Shown: in pieces, positions 39,056 to 49,308 of the stretch
Position numbering within the stretch: the stretch's first letter is position 1
Layout of the letters: each line of letters begins with the position of its first letter
Translations under genes and position numbers: made by a program
DNA from: an uncultured Allobosea sp.
GTDB lineage: Bacteria > Pseudomonadota > Alphaproteobacteria > Rhizobiales > Beijerinckiaceae
Assembly: GCF_945957345.1 (NCBI RefSeq)
Contig: NZ_CAMFKW010000022.1
Span: forward strand, 1-64,000
DNA length: 64,000 bases
Direction: 5' to 3'
The notes under the pieces: generated by a model
Database searches by the model: none
What the model saw: the letters and a program-made list of their open reading frames with translations, nothing else
What the model was told of the DNA's origin: nothing

Positions 39056-40531
39056 TCAGCTGTGATAGGCGCGCTCGCCGTGCTCGGCGATGTCGAGGCC
39101 TTCGCGCTCCTGATCGGTAGTGACGCGCAGGCCGACGATCACGTCGACGATCTTGTAGAGGATCGCCGAGCCGACGCCGCTGAACACGATCGTGAACAGC
39201 ACTGCTTTGACTTGCGACATGACGGCGGGGCCGAACTCGTAGGCGCCGACCGCAAGCTCGCCGGGCTTGCTGGAATAGTCGGGGATGCCGGCGCCGCCGA
39301 GCGCGGTGTTGACGAGGATGCCGGTCGCGATCGCGCCGATGATGCCGCCGACGCAGTGGATGCCGAAGACATCGAGCGAATCATCGTAGCCGAGCGCGTT
39401 CTTCACGGTCGTGCAGAACACGAAGCAGACGACGCCGACGACGAGGCCAAGCACGATCGAGCCCATCGGCCCGGCGAAGCCGGCGGCCGGCGTGACGGCG
39501 ACGAGGCCGGCGACCGCGCCCGAGACCATGCCGAGCATCGAGGGCTTGCCCTTGACCGCCCATTCCACGAAGAGCCAACCCAGCGCCGCCGCCGCGGTCG
39601 CGACGAAGGTGTTGATCATGGCGAGCGCGGCGGTGCCGTTGGCCTCGAGGTTGGAGCCGGCATTGAAGCCGAACCAGCCGACCCAGAGGAGGGCTGCGCC
39701 GATCAGCGTCATGGTCAGCGAGTGCGGCGCCATCAATTCCTTGCCGAAGCCGACGCGCTTGCCGATCAGGATACAGCCGACGAGGCCGGCGATGCCCGCG
39801 TTGATATGGACGACCGTGCCGCCGGCGAAATCGAGCGCGCCCCACTTGAAGAGCATGCCGGCATCGGCGTTTACGGCGTCGAGCGCGGATTGCGCGGCAG
39901 CCTTGCCGCCGGCACCGGCCTCGGCGAGCGCCTTGGCAGCGTTGCCGACTGCGTCAGGTCCGCCCCAGTACCAGACCATGTGGGCCATCGGGAAATAGAT
40001 GAGCGTGACCCAGAGCACGGTGAAGAGCAGCAGGGCCGAGAACTTCATCCGCTCCGCGAAGGCCCCGACGATCAGCGCCGGCGTGATGCAGGCGAAGGTC
40101 ATCTGGAAGCAGACATAGACGAATTCGGGGATGTAGACGCCGTTCGAAAAGGTGCCGGCGACGGTGGTGGCGTCGACGCCCTTCAGGAAGGCCTTGGAGA
40201 AGCCGCCAACGAAGTCGTTGAGGCCGCCGCCATTGGTGAAGGCGAGCGAGTAGCCATAGGCGACCCAGAGGATGCAGACGACGCTGACGATGGCGAAGAC
40301 CTGGGTCAGCACGGAGAGCATGTTCTTGGAGCGGACGAGGCCGCCGTAGAACAGGGCGAGGCCGGGCACGGTCATGAGCAGGACGAGGATCGTCGAGCTC
40401 ATCATGAAGGCGACGTCGCCCTTGTTGGGCACGGGCGGGGTGGCGGGAGCCTGGGCCAGCGCGACGCCGGCCGTGAGAGCCACCAGCGCGAGGCCCGTCA
40501 CTCCGGCCCGCAGGGAAGTCCTGAAATTCAT
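39056..40531 (-). CDS. amtB: Ammonium transporter AmtB
   Basis: A 491-residue membrane protein with a cleavable signal peptide (FRTSLRAGVTGLALVALTAGVALAQ) followed by eleven hydrophobic helices. Family patterns are VPGLALFYGGLVRSKNMLSVL, FACITPALIVGAFAERMKF, DFAGGTVVHINAGIAGLVG and GIHCVGGIIGAIATGI with the pore His residues. It conducts ammonia/ammonium and is blocked by GlnK when nitrogen is plentiful. CAGGAG nine bases upstream fixes the ATG at 40531. It is downstream of glnK in one operon. Confidence 0.96.
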   Translation of the reverse strand: MNFRTSLRAGVTGLALVALTAGVALAQAPATPPVPNKGDVAFMMSSTILVLLMTVPGLALFYGGLVRSKNMLSVLTQVFAIVSVVCILWVAYGYSLAFTNGGGLNDFVGGFSKAFLKGVDATTVAGTFSNGVYIPEFVYVCFQMTFACITPALIVGAFAERMKFSALLLFTVLWVTLIYFPMAHMVWYWGGPDAVGNAAKALAEAGAGGKAAAQSALDAVNADAGMLFKWGALDFAGGTVVHINAGIAGLVGCILIGKRVGFGKELMAPHSLTMTLIGAALLWVGWFGFNAGSNLEANGTAALAMINTFVATAAAALGWLFVEWAVKGKPSMLGMVSGAVAGLVAVTPAAGFAGPMGSIVLGLVVGVVCFVFCTTVKNALGYDDSLDVFGIHCVGGIIGAIATGILVNTALGGAGIPDYSSKPGELAVGAYEFGPAVMSQVKAVLFTIVFSGVGSAILYKIVDVIVGLRVTTDQEREGLDIAEHGERAYHS

Positions 40532-40557
40532 CGTCGAAAACTCCTGGAGGGTCGGGC

Positions 40558-40929
<372 letters not shown>

Positions 40930-40993
40930 TCAGCCTCGGCGATCTCGTTGCACCTCTCGCGCCTGCGGGACCGCAGTTGCGTCGCAACATGCA

Positions 40994-41011
40994 ATTCAAG
41001 GGACGTGCCAA
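40994..41011 (-). promoter_or_regulatory. Sigma-54-like promoter for glnK-amtB
   Basis: The minus-strand TTGGCACGTCCCTTGAAT matches the RpoN consensus TGGCACG-N4-TTGC except for A in place of C in the -12 dinucleotide. It lies about 100 bases upstream of glnK. A small inverted repeat AGGCA-N4-TGCCT (41075-41088) further upstream might be an activator site. glnK-amtB is a classic NtrC/RpoN target. Confidence 0.6.
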
Positions 41012-41135
41012 CGCGCGCCGGGCGCGGCAAAGCCGCTTCCAGAGGCGAATCACGTGGGGAGACACGAAAGGGGCAGGCAGATTTGCCTAAGAATCAGGCG
41101 ATCGTCTGAATTCTACGCAACTGCCCAGAATTCGA

Positions 41136-42002
41136 TCAGCCACGATCAGGGCGCGGTCGAATCAGACCTTCCTGCGCGACGGAGGCGACGAGATGCCCTT
41201 CCCGGTCGAAGATGAGGCCGCGCGAAAAGCCGCGGGCGCCGGAGGTCGAGGGGCTGTCCTGAGAATAGAGCAGCCATTCGTCTGCCCGGAACGGGCGGTG
41301 GAACCATAGGGCATGGTCGAGGCTCGCGGCCTGGATCTTCTGGTCGAAGACCGTCGCGCCATGAGCGATGAGGCTGGAATCGAGCAGGAGCAGATCGGAG
41401 GCATAGGCCAGCACGCTCTGGTGGAAGGCGGGATCGCTCGGCAGCGGCTCCATCGCCCGGATCCAGACGTTGAATTTCGGCTCCAGGCTGCCGCCGCCAC
41501 GATAGCGTTCAAGCTCGACGGGGCGGATCTCGATTGGCCGCTTGCGCTGGTAGAAGGTCTGAAGCGGATCGGGCAGGTGTGAGAGGAAGGTCTTGGCCAT
41601 TTCCTCGCGATCCGGCAGCTCTTCGGGCATCGGCACCTTCGGCATCGGCATCTGGTGCTCGTAGCCGGGCTCGTCGACATGAAAGGAGGCCGACATGGCG
41701 AAGATCGCCTCGCCCTTCTGGATGGCCAAGACGCGCCGCGTCGTGAAGGAGCGACCGTCGCGCAGGCGGTCGACCTCGTAGACGATCGGCACTTCGGGAT
41801 CGCCCGGCAGCAGGAAATAGGCATGCAGCGAGTGCGGCTGCCGGCCCTCGACCGTCTTGCAGGCGGCATAGAGCGATTGCGCGATCACCTGCCCGCCGAA
41901 GACGCGCGGCCAGGTCGATTTCGGGCTGCGACCCCGGAACAGGTTGCGCTCGAGCGGCTCGAGGTCGAGAATCGCCGTCAGGGAGGCGCTGATCTGTGAC
42001 AT
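41136..42002 (-). CDS. tesB: Acyl-CoA thioesterase II
   Basis: A 288-residue double-hotdog thioesterase that hydrolyses medium/long acyl-CoA. Patterns are LEPLERNLFRGRSPKSTWPRVFGGQVIAQSL, HSLHAYFLLPGDPEVPIVYEVDRLRDG, LLLDSSLIAHGAT (active-site Asp region), SLDHALWFHRPFRADEWLLY and the C-terminal ASVAQEGLIR with the catalytic Gln. The ATG at 42002 fits the family N-terminus; ATGs at 42014 and 42050 are possible. Confidence 0.94.
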   Translation of the reverse strand: MSQISASLTAILDLEPLERNLFRGRSPKSTWPRVFGGQVIAQSLYAACKTVEGRQPHSLHAYFLLPGDPEVPIVYEVDRLRDGRSFTTRRVLAIQKGEAIFAMSASFHVDEPGYEHQMPMPKVPMPEELPDREEMAKTFLSHLPDPLQTFYQRKRPIEIRPVELERYRGGGSLEPKFNVWIRAMEPLPSDPAFHQSVLAYASDLLLLDSSLIAHGATVFDQKIQAASLDHALWFHRPFRADEWLLYSQDSPSTSGARGFSRGLIFDREGHLVASVAQEGLIRPRPDRG

Positions 42003-42125
42003 GGTCGGCGGCATCGCGGTCAGGTTGACGGAGCGGCCGGCGGCCCGCACAGGGACAGCCGGCTTCGTCTGGCATCAGCACCGAGGCATCCCTTGGCGTC
42101 AAGTCGACGCGGAGAGAAGGACGAG

Positions 42126-43376
42126 ATGGCTATCGAAGAAGGTGGCAGCGCCATGCGCATCGTCATCGCCGGCGGCGGCATTGCCGGGTTGGCGCTGGCG
42201 CTGGCGCTGAAGCAGGGGCTGGGAACGGATTTCTCGGTGATCCTGGCCGATCCGGCGCTGGCAGCCACGCCCCGCGCCGATAACCGCGCCTATGCGGTCG
42301 CGGCCGGCGGCCGGGCGATGCTGAAGACGCTCGGGATCTGGGATGCGATTGCGCATACCGCCCAGCCGATGCTGGAGATGATCGTCTCGGACAGCCGCAC
42401 CGAGGATGCGGTCCGCCCGGTCTTCCTGACCTTTGACGGTGAGGTCGAGCCCGGCGAACCTTTCGCCCATATGGTCGAGAATGCGGCCCTGATCGCGGCG
42501 CTGAAAGCAGCTTGCGAAGGCGCCGGCGTCGAATTGCGTAGCACCGGCGTGCGGCGTTTCGTGGCTGGGGATGCGTCGATCGAGCTGGTTTTTGGCGACG
42601 GAACGCGCTGTGCGGCGACCCTGCTGGTCGCGGCCGATGGGGCCCGCTCGAAATTGCGCGAGCAGGCCGGGATCGGCTGGGTCGGCTGGGATTATGGCCA
42701 ATCCGGCATCGTCGCGACGATCGGTCATGAGCGGCCGCATGACGGCCGGGCGGTCGAGCATTTCCTGCCGTCGGGACCCTTCGCGATCCTGCCGCTGGCC
42801 GATGGCGGGACGCTCGGACACCGCTCCTCGATCGTCTGGACGGAGCGGACGGAGAATGTCGAACCTCTGCTTTCGCTCGATTCCCAGGACATGCTGGCCG
42901 AGATCGAGCGGCGTTTCGGGCTCGAACTCAGCGAGATCGCGCTCGAAAGCGCCGTGAGCGCGCATCCGCTCGGCTTCGGCGTGGCGCGGCGCTTCGTCGG
43001 CGAGCGGCTCGCCCTGCTGGGCGATGCCGCGCATCTGATCCACCCCATCGCCGGGCAGGGACTCAATCTGGGCCTCAAGGATGTCGCGGCGCTGGCGGAA
43101 GCGATCGTCGACGCGGCGCGGCTGGGACTCGATCCCGGTTCGGCCGATGTTCTGGAGGATTACGAGAAGGCGCGGCGCTTCGACACGGTCGCGATGGGTG
43201 CCGTGACTGACGGACTGAACCGGCTGTTCTCGAACGATGCGACGCCGCTCAGGCTGGCGCGCGATCTTGGCCTGGGAATCGTCGATCGAATGCCCGGACT
43301 GAAGCGCTTCTTCATCCGTGAGGCGGCAGGCGTCGCCGGCGCGCCGCCGCGACTGTTGAGAGGCGAGGCGCTTTAG
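42126..43376 (+). CDS. UbiH/VisC-family FAD-dependent monooxygenase
   Basis: A 416-residue class A flavin hydroxylase. The FAD-binding Rossmann loop IVIAGGGIAGLALALALK is near residues 12-29, the DG motif is LLVAADGARSKLREQ near 165, and the GD motif is ALLGDAAHLIHPIAGQGLNLGLKD near 300. These are typical of ubiquinone-ring hydroxylases (UbiH/UbiF/UbiL); which carbon is hydroxylated cannot be read. AAGGACGAG upstream supports 42126; a Met at 42153 is another option. It is divergent from tesB. Confidence 0.92.
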   Translation: MAIEEGGSAMRIVIAGGGIAGLALALALKQGLGTDFSVILADPALAATPRADNRAYAVAAGGRAMLKTLGIWDAIAHTAQPMLEMIVSDSRTEDAVRPVFLTFDGEVEPGEPFAHMVENAALIAALKAACEGAGVELRSTGVRRFVAGDASIELVFGDGTRCAATLLVAADGARSKLREQAGIGWVGWDYGQSGIVATIGHERPHDGRAVEHFLPSGPFAILPLADGGTLGHRSSIVWTERTENVEPLLSLDSQDMLAEIERRFGLELSEIALESAVSAHPLGFGVARRFVGERLALLGDAAHLIHPIAGQGLNLGLKDVAALAEAIVDAARLGLDPGSADVLEDYEKARRFDTVAMGAVTDGLNRLFSNDATPLRLARDLGLGIVDRMPGLKRFFIREAAGVAGAPPRLLRGEAL

Positions 43377-43405
43377 GCGCCTCTCTCGGCCCGAGCCTCT
43401 CGGGT

Positions 43406-43433
43406 CATTGCTACGCAACGCCCGAGAATGACG
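43406..43433. repeat. Small intergenic inverted repeat
   Basis: GTCATT...AATGAC ends enclose a short segment between the convergent UbiH-type and trm112-like genes. It looks like a reduced copy of the GTCATTCC-ended repeats at 6477-6667 and 57016-57125, and may double as a terminator. Confidence 0.4.
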
Positions 43434-43440
43434 CGCTGTC

Positions 43441-43638
43441 TCAATCCTCCAGCTGCCGCGCCTCTTCCGGCAGCATGATCGGGATGCCGTCGCGGATCGG
43501 ATAGGCCAGCTTCGCGGGGCGGCTGATCAATTCCTGCCTCGCCGCGTCGTATTCCAGCGTCGCCTTGGTCAGCGGGCAGACCAGGATTTCGAGCAGCTTG
43601 GGGTCGATGCGGGTGGTCATGTCGGCTTCGCCGGTCAT
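43441..43638 (-). CDS. Trm112-family small protein
   Basis: A 65-residue protein with [25 protein letters not shown] and [18 protein letters not shown], the Trm112/YcaR pattern. Only one Cys (VCPLTK) of the zinc ribbon remains, which is usual for bacterial members. In eukaryotes Trm112 activates methyltransferases; the bacterial role is not settled. It is convergent with the UbiH-type gene; a short inverted repeat lies between them. Confidence 0.87.
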   Translation of the reverse strand: MTGEADMTTRIDPKLLEILVCPLTKATLEYDAARQELISRPAKLAYPIRDGIPIMLPEEARQLED

Positions 43639-43745
43639 CGGTCTTTCCGTTCAACAAGTGCATCGGACCGAAAAGCGGCTACCGCCTTCCGGTCCGAGGG
43701 GATGATCAAAGCGCAGATCGTCTCGCTTTTACAGAGCACGACAAT

Positions 43746-46700
43746 CTAATGCTTGCGCGGCAGGTCGGCCAGCATGCCGGCTGCCACCATCAGCTTCGGC
43801 AGGGTGAGGCCGGAGCTCGCGATCGCGTTGACGGTGCTGCGGGTACGTTCCGCATCGTCGCCGCGCTCGGCCAGCCAGCTCTCCAGCTTGCCCTGTCCCT
43901 TGGCGGAAGCCGAAACCTCCTGTGTCAGGTTGGACTGGGCGTCGTCGAGGGTCTCGATCGCCCGCTCGCGAGCAAGGCGCTCGTAATCGTCGGTCGCCGG
44001 AACCGCTGCCGCCGCCGCTTTCAGGCTCGACAGGCCGAACAGCGCGTCGATGCCGAAATGGATGCGGGCGACCTCGCCGATCTTGCGCTTGCTGCGCTCG
44101 GCGATGTCGACGATATCGGTCGCCTCGGCCAGAGCCGGCAGGCTGGCGATGCGCGTCGCCAGCACCTCCGGCACGCCCTCCGAGGTCAGCACGGCGATGC
44201 GCGCGAGCCTGGCCTGCGAGGCGGCCTCGGGCAGCAAGGTGCCGAGCTCGGCCGAGAGTTCCTTCACGCCCTTGGCATAGCGCGCGATGGTCTGCTCGAT
44301 CGTGCCGGGCTTGGCGACGCCGCGTCGCAGGAACCAGCCCATGCGGTTGGTGACGAGCTCCTGCGCAGCACCATAGAGCCCGAGCTGAGTCTTGCCGGGG
44401 ATCTTGGCATCGAGCGCGTCGATCTCGCCGTTGAGCGCGATGAGATCGAAGGAATCGCGCGCGATCGCGTAGGCCGCGGCGATGGCCGGGGCGTCGGAGC
44501 GGGTCAGGGCCGCCAGCACTGGCACCAGGGCAGGGCCGCCGCGATTGACGATGGCGTTGGCGAGCTGCGTCGCCACGATCTCGCGGCGCAGCTTGTGGCT
44601 GGCGATCGCGTCCGGATAGGCCTCGCGCAGCGCCCTCGGGAAATAGCGGACGAGTTCGCTGGCGAGATAGGGATCGTCCGGCACCGAGGATTCGAGCAGC
44701 GCGTCGTGCAGCGAGAGCTTGGCATAGGCCAGGAGCACCGCCAGTTCCGGCCGGGTCAGGCCTTCGCTGCGCTTCTCGCGCTCGGCGAGCTGGGCATCGC
44801 TCGGCAGGTATTCGACCGAACGGTCGAGCCGCCCGTTCTGCTCCAGCGTCTGCATCAGGAAGCGCAGGCCCGGCGTCGCGGCCGATCCTTGCGCCTCGGT
44901 CAGCGAGAGCGCCAGCGTCTGCAGGTAATTGTTGCGCAGGACGAGATCGCCGACCTCGTTGGTCATCGCTGCCAGCAGCTCGTTGCGCTTGTCCTCCTTC
45001 AGGCGGCCGTCCTTCACCGGGCCGGCGAGTGCGATCTTGATGTTGACCTCGACGTCGGAGGTGTTGACGCCGGCGGAGTTGTCGATCGCGTCGGTGTTGA
45101 GCTTGACGCCCTTGCGGGCGGCCTCAATGCGGCCGCGCTGGGTGACGCCGAGATTGGCGCCCTCGCCGATGACCCGCGTCCGGAGATCGTTGCCGGTGAT
45201 GCGGATCGCGTCGTTGGCGCGGTCGCCGACCTGCGCGTCGGTCTCGTCGGTGGCGCGGATATAGGTGCCGATGCCGCCGAACCAGAGCAGGTCGACGCGC
45301 GCCTTCAGGATCGCTGTCATCAGTTCCGGCGGCGAAACCTCCTTCTTGTCGAGGTCGAGCAGCGCGCGGACTTCGGGCGAAAGCGGGATGCTCTTGGCCT
45401 GGCGCGAGAAGATGCCGCCACCCTTCGAGATCAGGCTCTTGTCATAGTCCTGCCAAGAGGAACGCGGCAGGGCGAAGAGGCGCTGGCGCTCGGCCAGCGA
45501 CTTCGCCATGTCCGGATCGGGATCGAGGAAGATATCGCGGTGGTCGAAGGCCGCGACCAGCTTGATCGCCGGCGAGAGCAGCATGCCGTTGCCGAAGACG
45601 TCGCCCGACATGTCGCCGACGCCGGCGACGGTGAAGGGCGTGGTCTGGATGTCGATATCGACCTCGCGGAAATGGCGCTTCACCGCTTCCCAGGCGCCGC
45701 GGGCCGTGATGCCCATGCCCTTGTGGTCGTAGCCTTGAGAGCCGCCGGAAGCGAAGGCGTCGCCGAGCCAGTGATGCTTCTCCAGCGAGATCGCGTTGGC
45801 GGTGTCGGAGAAGGTCGCGGTGCCCTTGTCGGCGGCGACGACGAGATAGGGGTCATCGCCGTCATGACGCACGGTGTCCGGCGGCGGCACGACGGTCTCG
45901 CCGTCGAGATTGTCGGTAAGCTCGAGCAGGTTGCGGATGAAGATGCGGTAGCTCTCGGTGCCTTCGGCGAGCCAGGCGGCGCGGTCCGAAGCCGGCGGGA
46001 GCTGCTTCGGGAAGAAGCCGCCCTTGGCGCCGACCGGCACGATCACGGCGTTCTTGACCTGCTGTGCCTTGACGAGGCCGAGCACCTCGGTGCGGAAATC
46101 CTGCGGCCGGTCGGACCAGCGCAGGCCGCCGCGGGCGACCTTGCCGAAGCGCATATGGATGCCCTCGACACGCGGCGAATAGACGAAGATCTCGTAGAGC
46201 GGGCGCGGCAGCGGCAGGCCATCGACCTTGGCGCAGTCGAACTTGAAGGTGATGGTCTGGCGCGGCTGGCCGTCCGGACCGATCTGGAAGAAGTTGGTGC
46301 GTAGCGCAGCATCGACCAGGTTGACGAGGCGGCGCAGGATGCGGTCGTCGTCGAGGCTGGTGACGGCGTCGAGCGCCTCCTCGATCTCGGCGTGCTTCTG
46401 GGTCATGCGCTGCTCGCGCTCGGACGTCGGAACGCGCGGATCGAACTTCGCGGCGAAATAGGCGACGAGCCCGGCGGCGATGCCGGAATGGCGTGTCAAG
46501 GCGTCGGCGATATAGCCCTGCGCATAGGGCGCGCCGGCCTGGCGCAGATAGCGGCCGAAGGCACGCAGCAGCGCGGCTTCCCGCCAGGCAAGCCCGGCGA
46601 CGAGCACGAGCTGGTCGAAGCGATCGGATTCCGCGAGGCCGCGGAACTGCGCCATCAGCGCCGCCTCGATCGTCGGATCGAGATGCTCGATATCGATCTC

Positions 46701-48578
46701 GCCGTCATCGGCGCGCTCCAGCGTCATGTCGTGGAGCCAGATGCGGACGGCGTCGCCATTGCCCTGCGGCATGACGTTGTAGGTCCGTTCGTTGACGACG
46801 CGGAAGCCCATGTTCTCCAACACCGGGACGCGGGCCGAGAGCGAGATCGGCGCGCCACGTGAGAAGACCTTGAGATTGGCGCGCTTGGCGTCGTCGCCCT
46901 CGCGCCGGTAGAGATTGACGGCGCGGCCGCGCTCCGGCGTGAGCTGCTGGAGCATCTCGATATCGACCAGCGCGTCCGCGGCCGAGAAGCGCTCGCGATA
47001 GGCGGCGCCAAAGGCTTCGGCATAGCGCTCGGCCAGCGCGCGGGCGGCGGGGCCGGCTTTCTCCTGGTCGAGAACGTCCTTCAGCCCGTCACCCCAGGTG
47101 CGGACGATGGCGCTGATGCCGGCTTCCAGCGTCGAGCGCTCGACGCGCGGGGTTTTGCCCTCGTCGCGGCCGATGATGTAGTGGGTGCGCGAGAGCGGCC
47201 CCTCGGGATAGGCGGGATAGGCGGCCGAGAGGCGCCCGCCATAGACCCGCGCCAGGAAATCGCCGACGCGCTGGCGCACCGTGGTGTCGTAGCGGTCCTT
47301 CGGGATGAAGACGAGGATCGAGACGAAGCGGTCGAACTCGTCGACGCGGGCAAGCGCCCGGATGCGTGGTCGCTCGGTGAGCTGCAGGATGTCGAGGGCG
47401 AACTGCTCCAGCGTCGGGGTGTCGATCTGGAAGAGCTCGTCGCGCGGATAGGCGTCGAGCACGTTCATCAATGCCCGGCCGGAATAGCTCGCCGGGTCGA
47501 AGCCGATATTCTTGGCGACGCGGGCGACCTTGAGCCGGAGATAGGGGATGCCGCGGGCGGAGCCGGTATAGGCGTTCGAGGTGAGCAGGCCGACGATGCG
47601 CAGTTCGCCGTCGAGCCGTCCGTCTGCCGTGAACAGCTTGACGCCGACATAGTCGAGATGGACGCGGCGATGGACCAGGCTCTTGACGTTGGCCTTGGTG
47701 ATGATGAGCGCTTGGGGTTTGGCCAGGAAGGAGCGCAGTTCCGGCGTGACCGTGACCAGCTCGCGGCCCTTGCGCAGGACCTTGACCGTGGGATCGCGCA
47801 GGATGCCGAGGCCGGAGCCTTCGATCGGGTCGGCCGCGACGTCGCCGCCCGGGAAGCGATAGGCGCGGATGCCGAGCAGGGTGAAGTTGTCGCCGGCGAT
47901 CCATTCGAGGAACTGCAGCGCCTCGTTGATCTCATCTTCCGGCAGTGGCGGCGGATTGGCGCGATAGGCCTGGATCACCTCGGTGATGCGGCCGCGCATC
48001 GCGGCCCAGTCATCCACGGCGAGCGCGACGTCGTTGTAGACGCGCTCCAGCCCGGCGCGCAGCTTCTCGCGCGCTTCCGGCGTATCGATACGCGGGACAT
48101 GGATGTGGAGCAGGCTTTCGCGGCGCGTGCCCTCGGGCGCTCGGCCCGCCGCTTCCCCGGCTAGTGAGGCGAACTTGCCCTTGGCATCGCGGGCGACCGC
48201 CAGGATCGGGTGTGCGACGAGACGCGGCTCGTGACCCTGCTCCTGCAATTCGGCGAGCGTCGAATCGAGCAGGAACGGCTTGTTGTCGTTGACGACCTCA
48301 AGAACGGTGAGCTGGTTCTTGCGCTCGCCCTCGCCGTATTCCTCGTCGCGGAAGCGCAGGTTGATCGTGTCGGGCTTGCGCGGCTGGGCGAGGTGCTCGA
48401 AGGCGGCAGCGGCTGTACGGGCCAGCATTTCGGCCGGAAGGGCCTCGAGATCCTCGGCGACGGATCGGCCAAAAAGCAGGCGGGGGAACTCGGCGGGCAT
48501 CGAACTCTTCAGTCCGGTGGCTGCGGCCTCGATCGCTGCGATTGCACCCGCAGTCGCGTTCGTCACCCGTTTGCCCAT
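43746..48578 (-). CDS. NAD-specific glutamate dehydrogenase, large GDH180 type
   Basis: A 1610-residue cytoplasmic enzyme converting glutamate and NAD+ to 2-oxoglutarate, NADH and ammonium. The length and layout (long N-terminal regulatory half with ACT-like regions, catalytic core from about residue 720, C-terminal extension) are those of the L-GDH180 family. The core contains KVARGGLRWSDRPQDFRTEVLGL, NAVIVPVGAKGGFFPKQL and GSQGYDHKGMGITARGAWE, including the catalytic Lys and nucleotide-binding region. No frameshift is visible across nearly 5 kb. Confidence 0.96.
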   Translation of the reverse strand: MGKRVTNATAGAIAAIEAAATGLKSSMPAEFPRLLFGRSVAEDLEALPAEMLARTAAAAFEHLAQPRKPDTINLRFRDEEYGEGERKNQLTVLEVVNDNKPFLLDSTLAELQEQGHEPRLVAHPILAVARDAKGKFASLAGEAAGRAPEGTRRESLLHIHVPRIDTPEAREKLRAGLERVYNDVALAVDDWAAMRGRITEVIQAYRANPPPLPEDEINEALQFLEWIAGDNFTLLGIRAYRFPGGDVAADPIEGSGLGILRDPTVKVLRKGRELVTVTPELRSFLAKPQALIITKANVKSLVHRRVHLDYVGVKLFTADGRLDGELRIVGLLTSNAYTGSARGIPYLRLKVARVAKNIGFDPASYSGRALMNVLDAYPRDELFQIDTPTLEQFALDILQLTERPRIRALARVDEFDRFVSILVFIPKDRYDTTVRQRVGDFLARVYGGRLSAAYPAYPEGPLSRTHYIIGRDEGKTPRVERSTLEAGISAIVRTWGDGLKDVLDQEKAGPAARALAERYAEAFGAAYRERFSAADALVDIEMLQQLTPERGRAVNLYRREGDDAKRANLKVFSRGAPISLSARVPVLENMGFRVVNERTYNVMPQGNGDAVRIWLHDMTLERADDGEIDIEHLDPTIEAALMAQFRGLAESDRFDQLVLVAGLAWREAALLRAFGRYLRQAGAPYAQGYIADALTRHSGIAAGLVAYFAAKFDPRVPTSEREQRMTQKHAEIEEALDAVTSLDDDRILRRLVNLVDAALRTNFFQIGPDGQPRQTITFKFDCAKVDGLPLPRPLYEIFVYSPRVEGIHMRFGKVARGGLRWSDRPQDFRTEVLGLVKAQQVKNAVIVPVGAKGGFFPKQLPPASDRAAWLAEGTESYRIFIRNLLELTDNLDGETVVPPPDTVRHDGDDPYLVVAADKGTATFSDTANAISLEKHHWLGDAFASGGSQGYDHKGMGITARGAWEAVKRHFREVDIDIQTTPFTVAGVGDMSGDVFGNGMLLSPAIKLVAAFDHRDIFLDPDPDMAKSLAERQRLFALPRSSWQDYDKSLISKGGGIFSRQAKSIPLSPEVRALLDLDKKEVSPPELMTAILKARVDLLWFGGIGTYIRATDETDAQVGDRANDAIRITGNDLRTRVIGEGANLGVTQRGRIEAARKGVKLNTDAIDNSAGVNTSDVEVNIKIALAGPVKDGRLKEDKRNELLAAMTNEVGDLVLRNNYLQTLALSLTEAQGSAATPGLRFLMQTLEQNGRLDRSVEYLPSDAQLAEREKRSEGLTRPELAVLLAYAKLSLHDALLESSVPDDPYLASELVRYFPRALREAYPDAIASHKLRREIVATQLANAIVNRGGPALVPVLAALTRSDAPAIAAAYAIARDSFDLIALNGEIDALDAKIPGKTQLGLYGAAQELVTNRMGWFLRRGVAKPGTIEQTIARYAKGVKELSAELGTLLPEAASQARLARIAVLTSEGVPEVLATRIASLPALAEATDIVDIAERSKRKIGEVARIHFGIDALFGLSSLKAAAAAVPATDDYERLARERAIETLDDAQSNLTQEVSASAKGQGKLESWLAERGDDAERTRSTVNAIASSGLTLPKLMVAAGMLADLPRKH

Positions 48579-48690
48579 GGTTCACCCCAGTTGTTTTGCC
48601 GCAGCGATGACATAGGCTGCGGAGCCTTTCAACTTGCCGTGCCCGAAAAAGCGGCAAACTGACGCGCCCCCCGACTCGACAGGACACACC

Positions 48691-49308
48691 ATGGCAACAA
48701 AGCATGACAAACCCAAGGTGGGAGAAGAGCCGGCGCGGCAGGATTCGCCGCCTGCCGTCATGGCGCTGGACCTGAAGCCGGGAGCGCTCTCAGCCGAAAA
48801 CCAGGCCTATTTCGCGAAATGCCAGGAGAAGCTCGGTTTCGTGCCGAATGTCCTGACCTCCTATGCACATGACGACGCCAAGCTTACGGCCTTCGCCGCC
48901 TTCTACAACGACCTGATGCTGGCGCCGTCCGGCCTCTCGAAGCTGGAGCGGGAGATGATCGCGGTGGCGGTCTCCAGCGTGAACCGCTGCTATTATTGCC
49001 TCACCGCCCATGGTGCGGCCGTACGCCAGCTCTCGGGCGATCCGGTGCTGGGCGAACTCCTGGTGATGAATTATCGGGCGGCGGAGCTCTCGGCGCGGCA
49101 CCGGGCCATGCTGGATTTCTCGGTCAAGCTGACGGAAACGCCGCACCTGATCGGCGAAGGGGATCGCGAGGCTCTGTGCAAGGCAGGTTTCGGCGAGCGC
49201 GACATCTGGGACATCGGCGCCGTCGCGTCCTTCTACAACATGTCGAATCGGATGGCTTCCGCGGTCGATATGCGGCCGAATGCCGAGTATCACGGTCAGG
49301 TGCGGTAG
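48691..49308 (+). CDS. Peroxidase-related CMD/AhpD-family protein
   Basis: A 205-residue protein of the carboxymuconolactone decarboxylase superfamily. The redox helix is SVNRCYYCLTAHGAAVRQL (CxxC with a nearby His), typical of the alkylhydroperoxidase-like uncharacterised-peroxidase subgroup. LGFVPNVLTSYAHDDAKL and FYNMSNRMASAVDMRPN are further family patterns. The substrate and electron donor are unknown. AGGA seven bases upstream supports the ATG at 48691. It is divergent from the glutamate dehydrogenase. Confidence 0.88.
   Translation: MATKHDKPKVGEEPARQDSPPAVMALDLKPGALSAENQAYFAKCQEKLGFVPNVLTSYAHDDAKLTAFAAFYNDLMLAPSGLSKLEREMIAVAVSSVNRCYYCLTAHGAAVRQLSGDPVLGELLVMNYRAAELSARHRAMLDFSVKLTETPHLIGEGDREALCKAGFGERDIWDIGAVASFYNMSNRMASAVDMRPNAEYHGQVR

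Noticed and set aside
43749-46304. 851-residue open frame antisense to the glutamate dehydrogenase
   Set aside because: Same high-GC artefact; no recognisable domain and no ribosome binding site.
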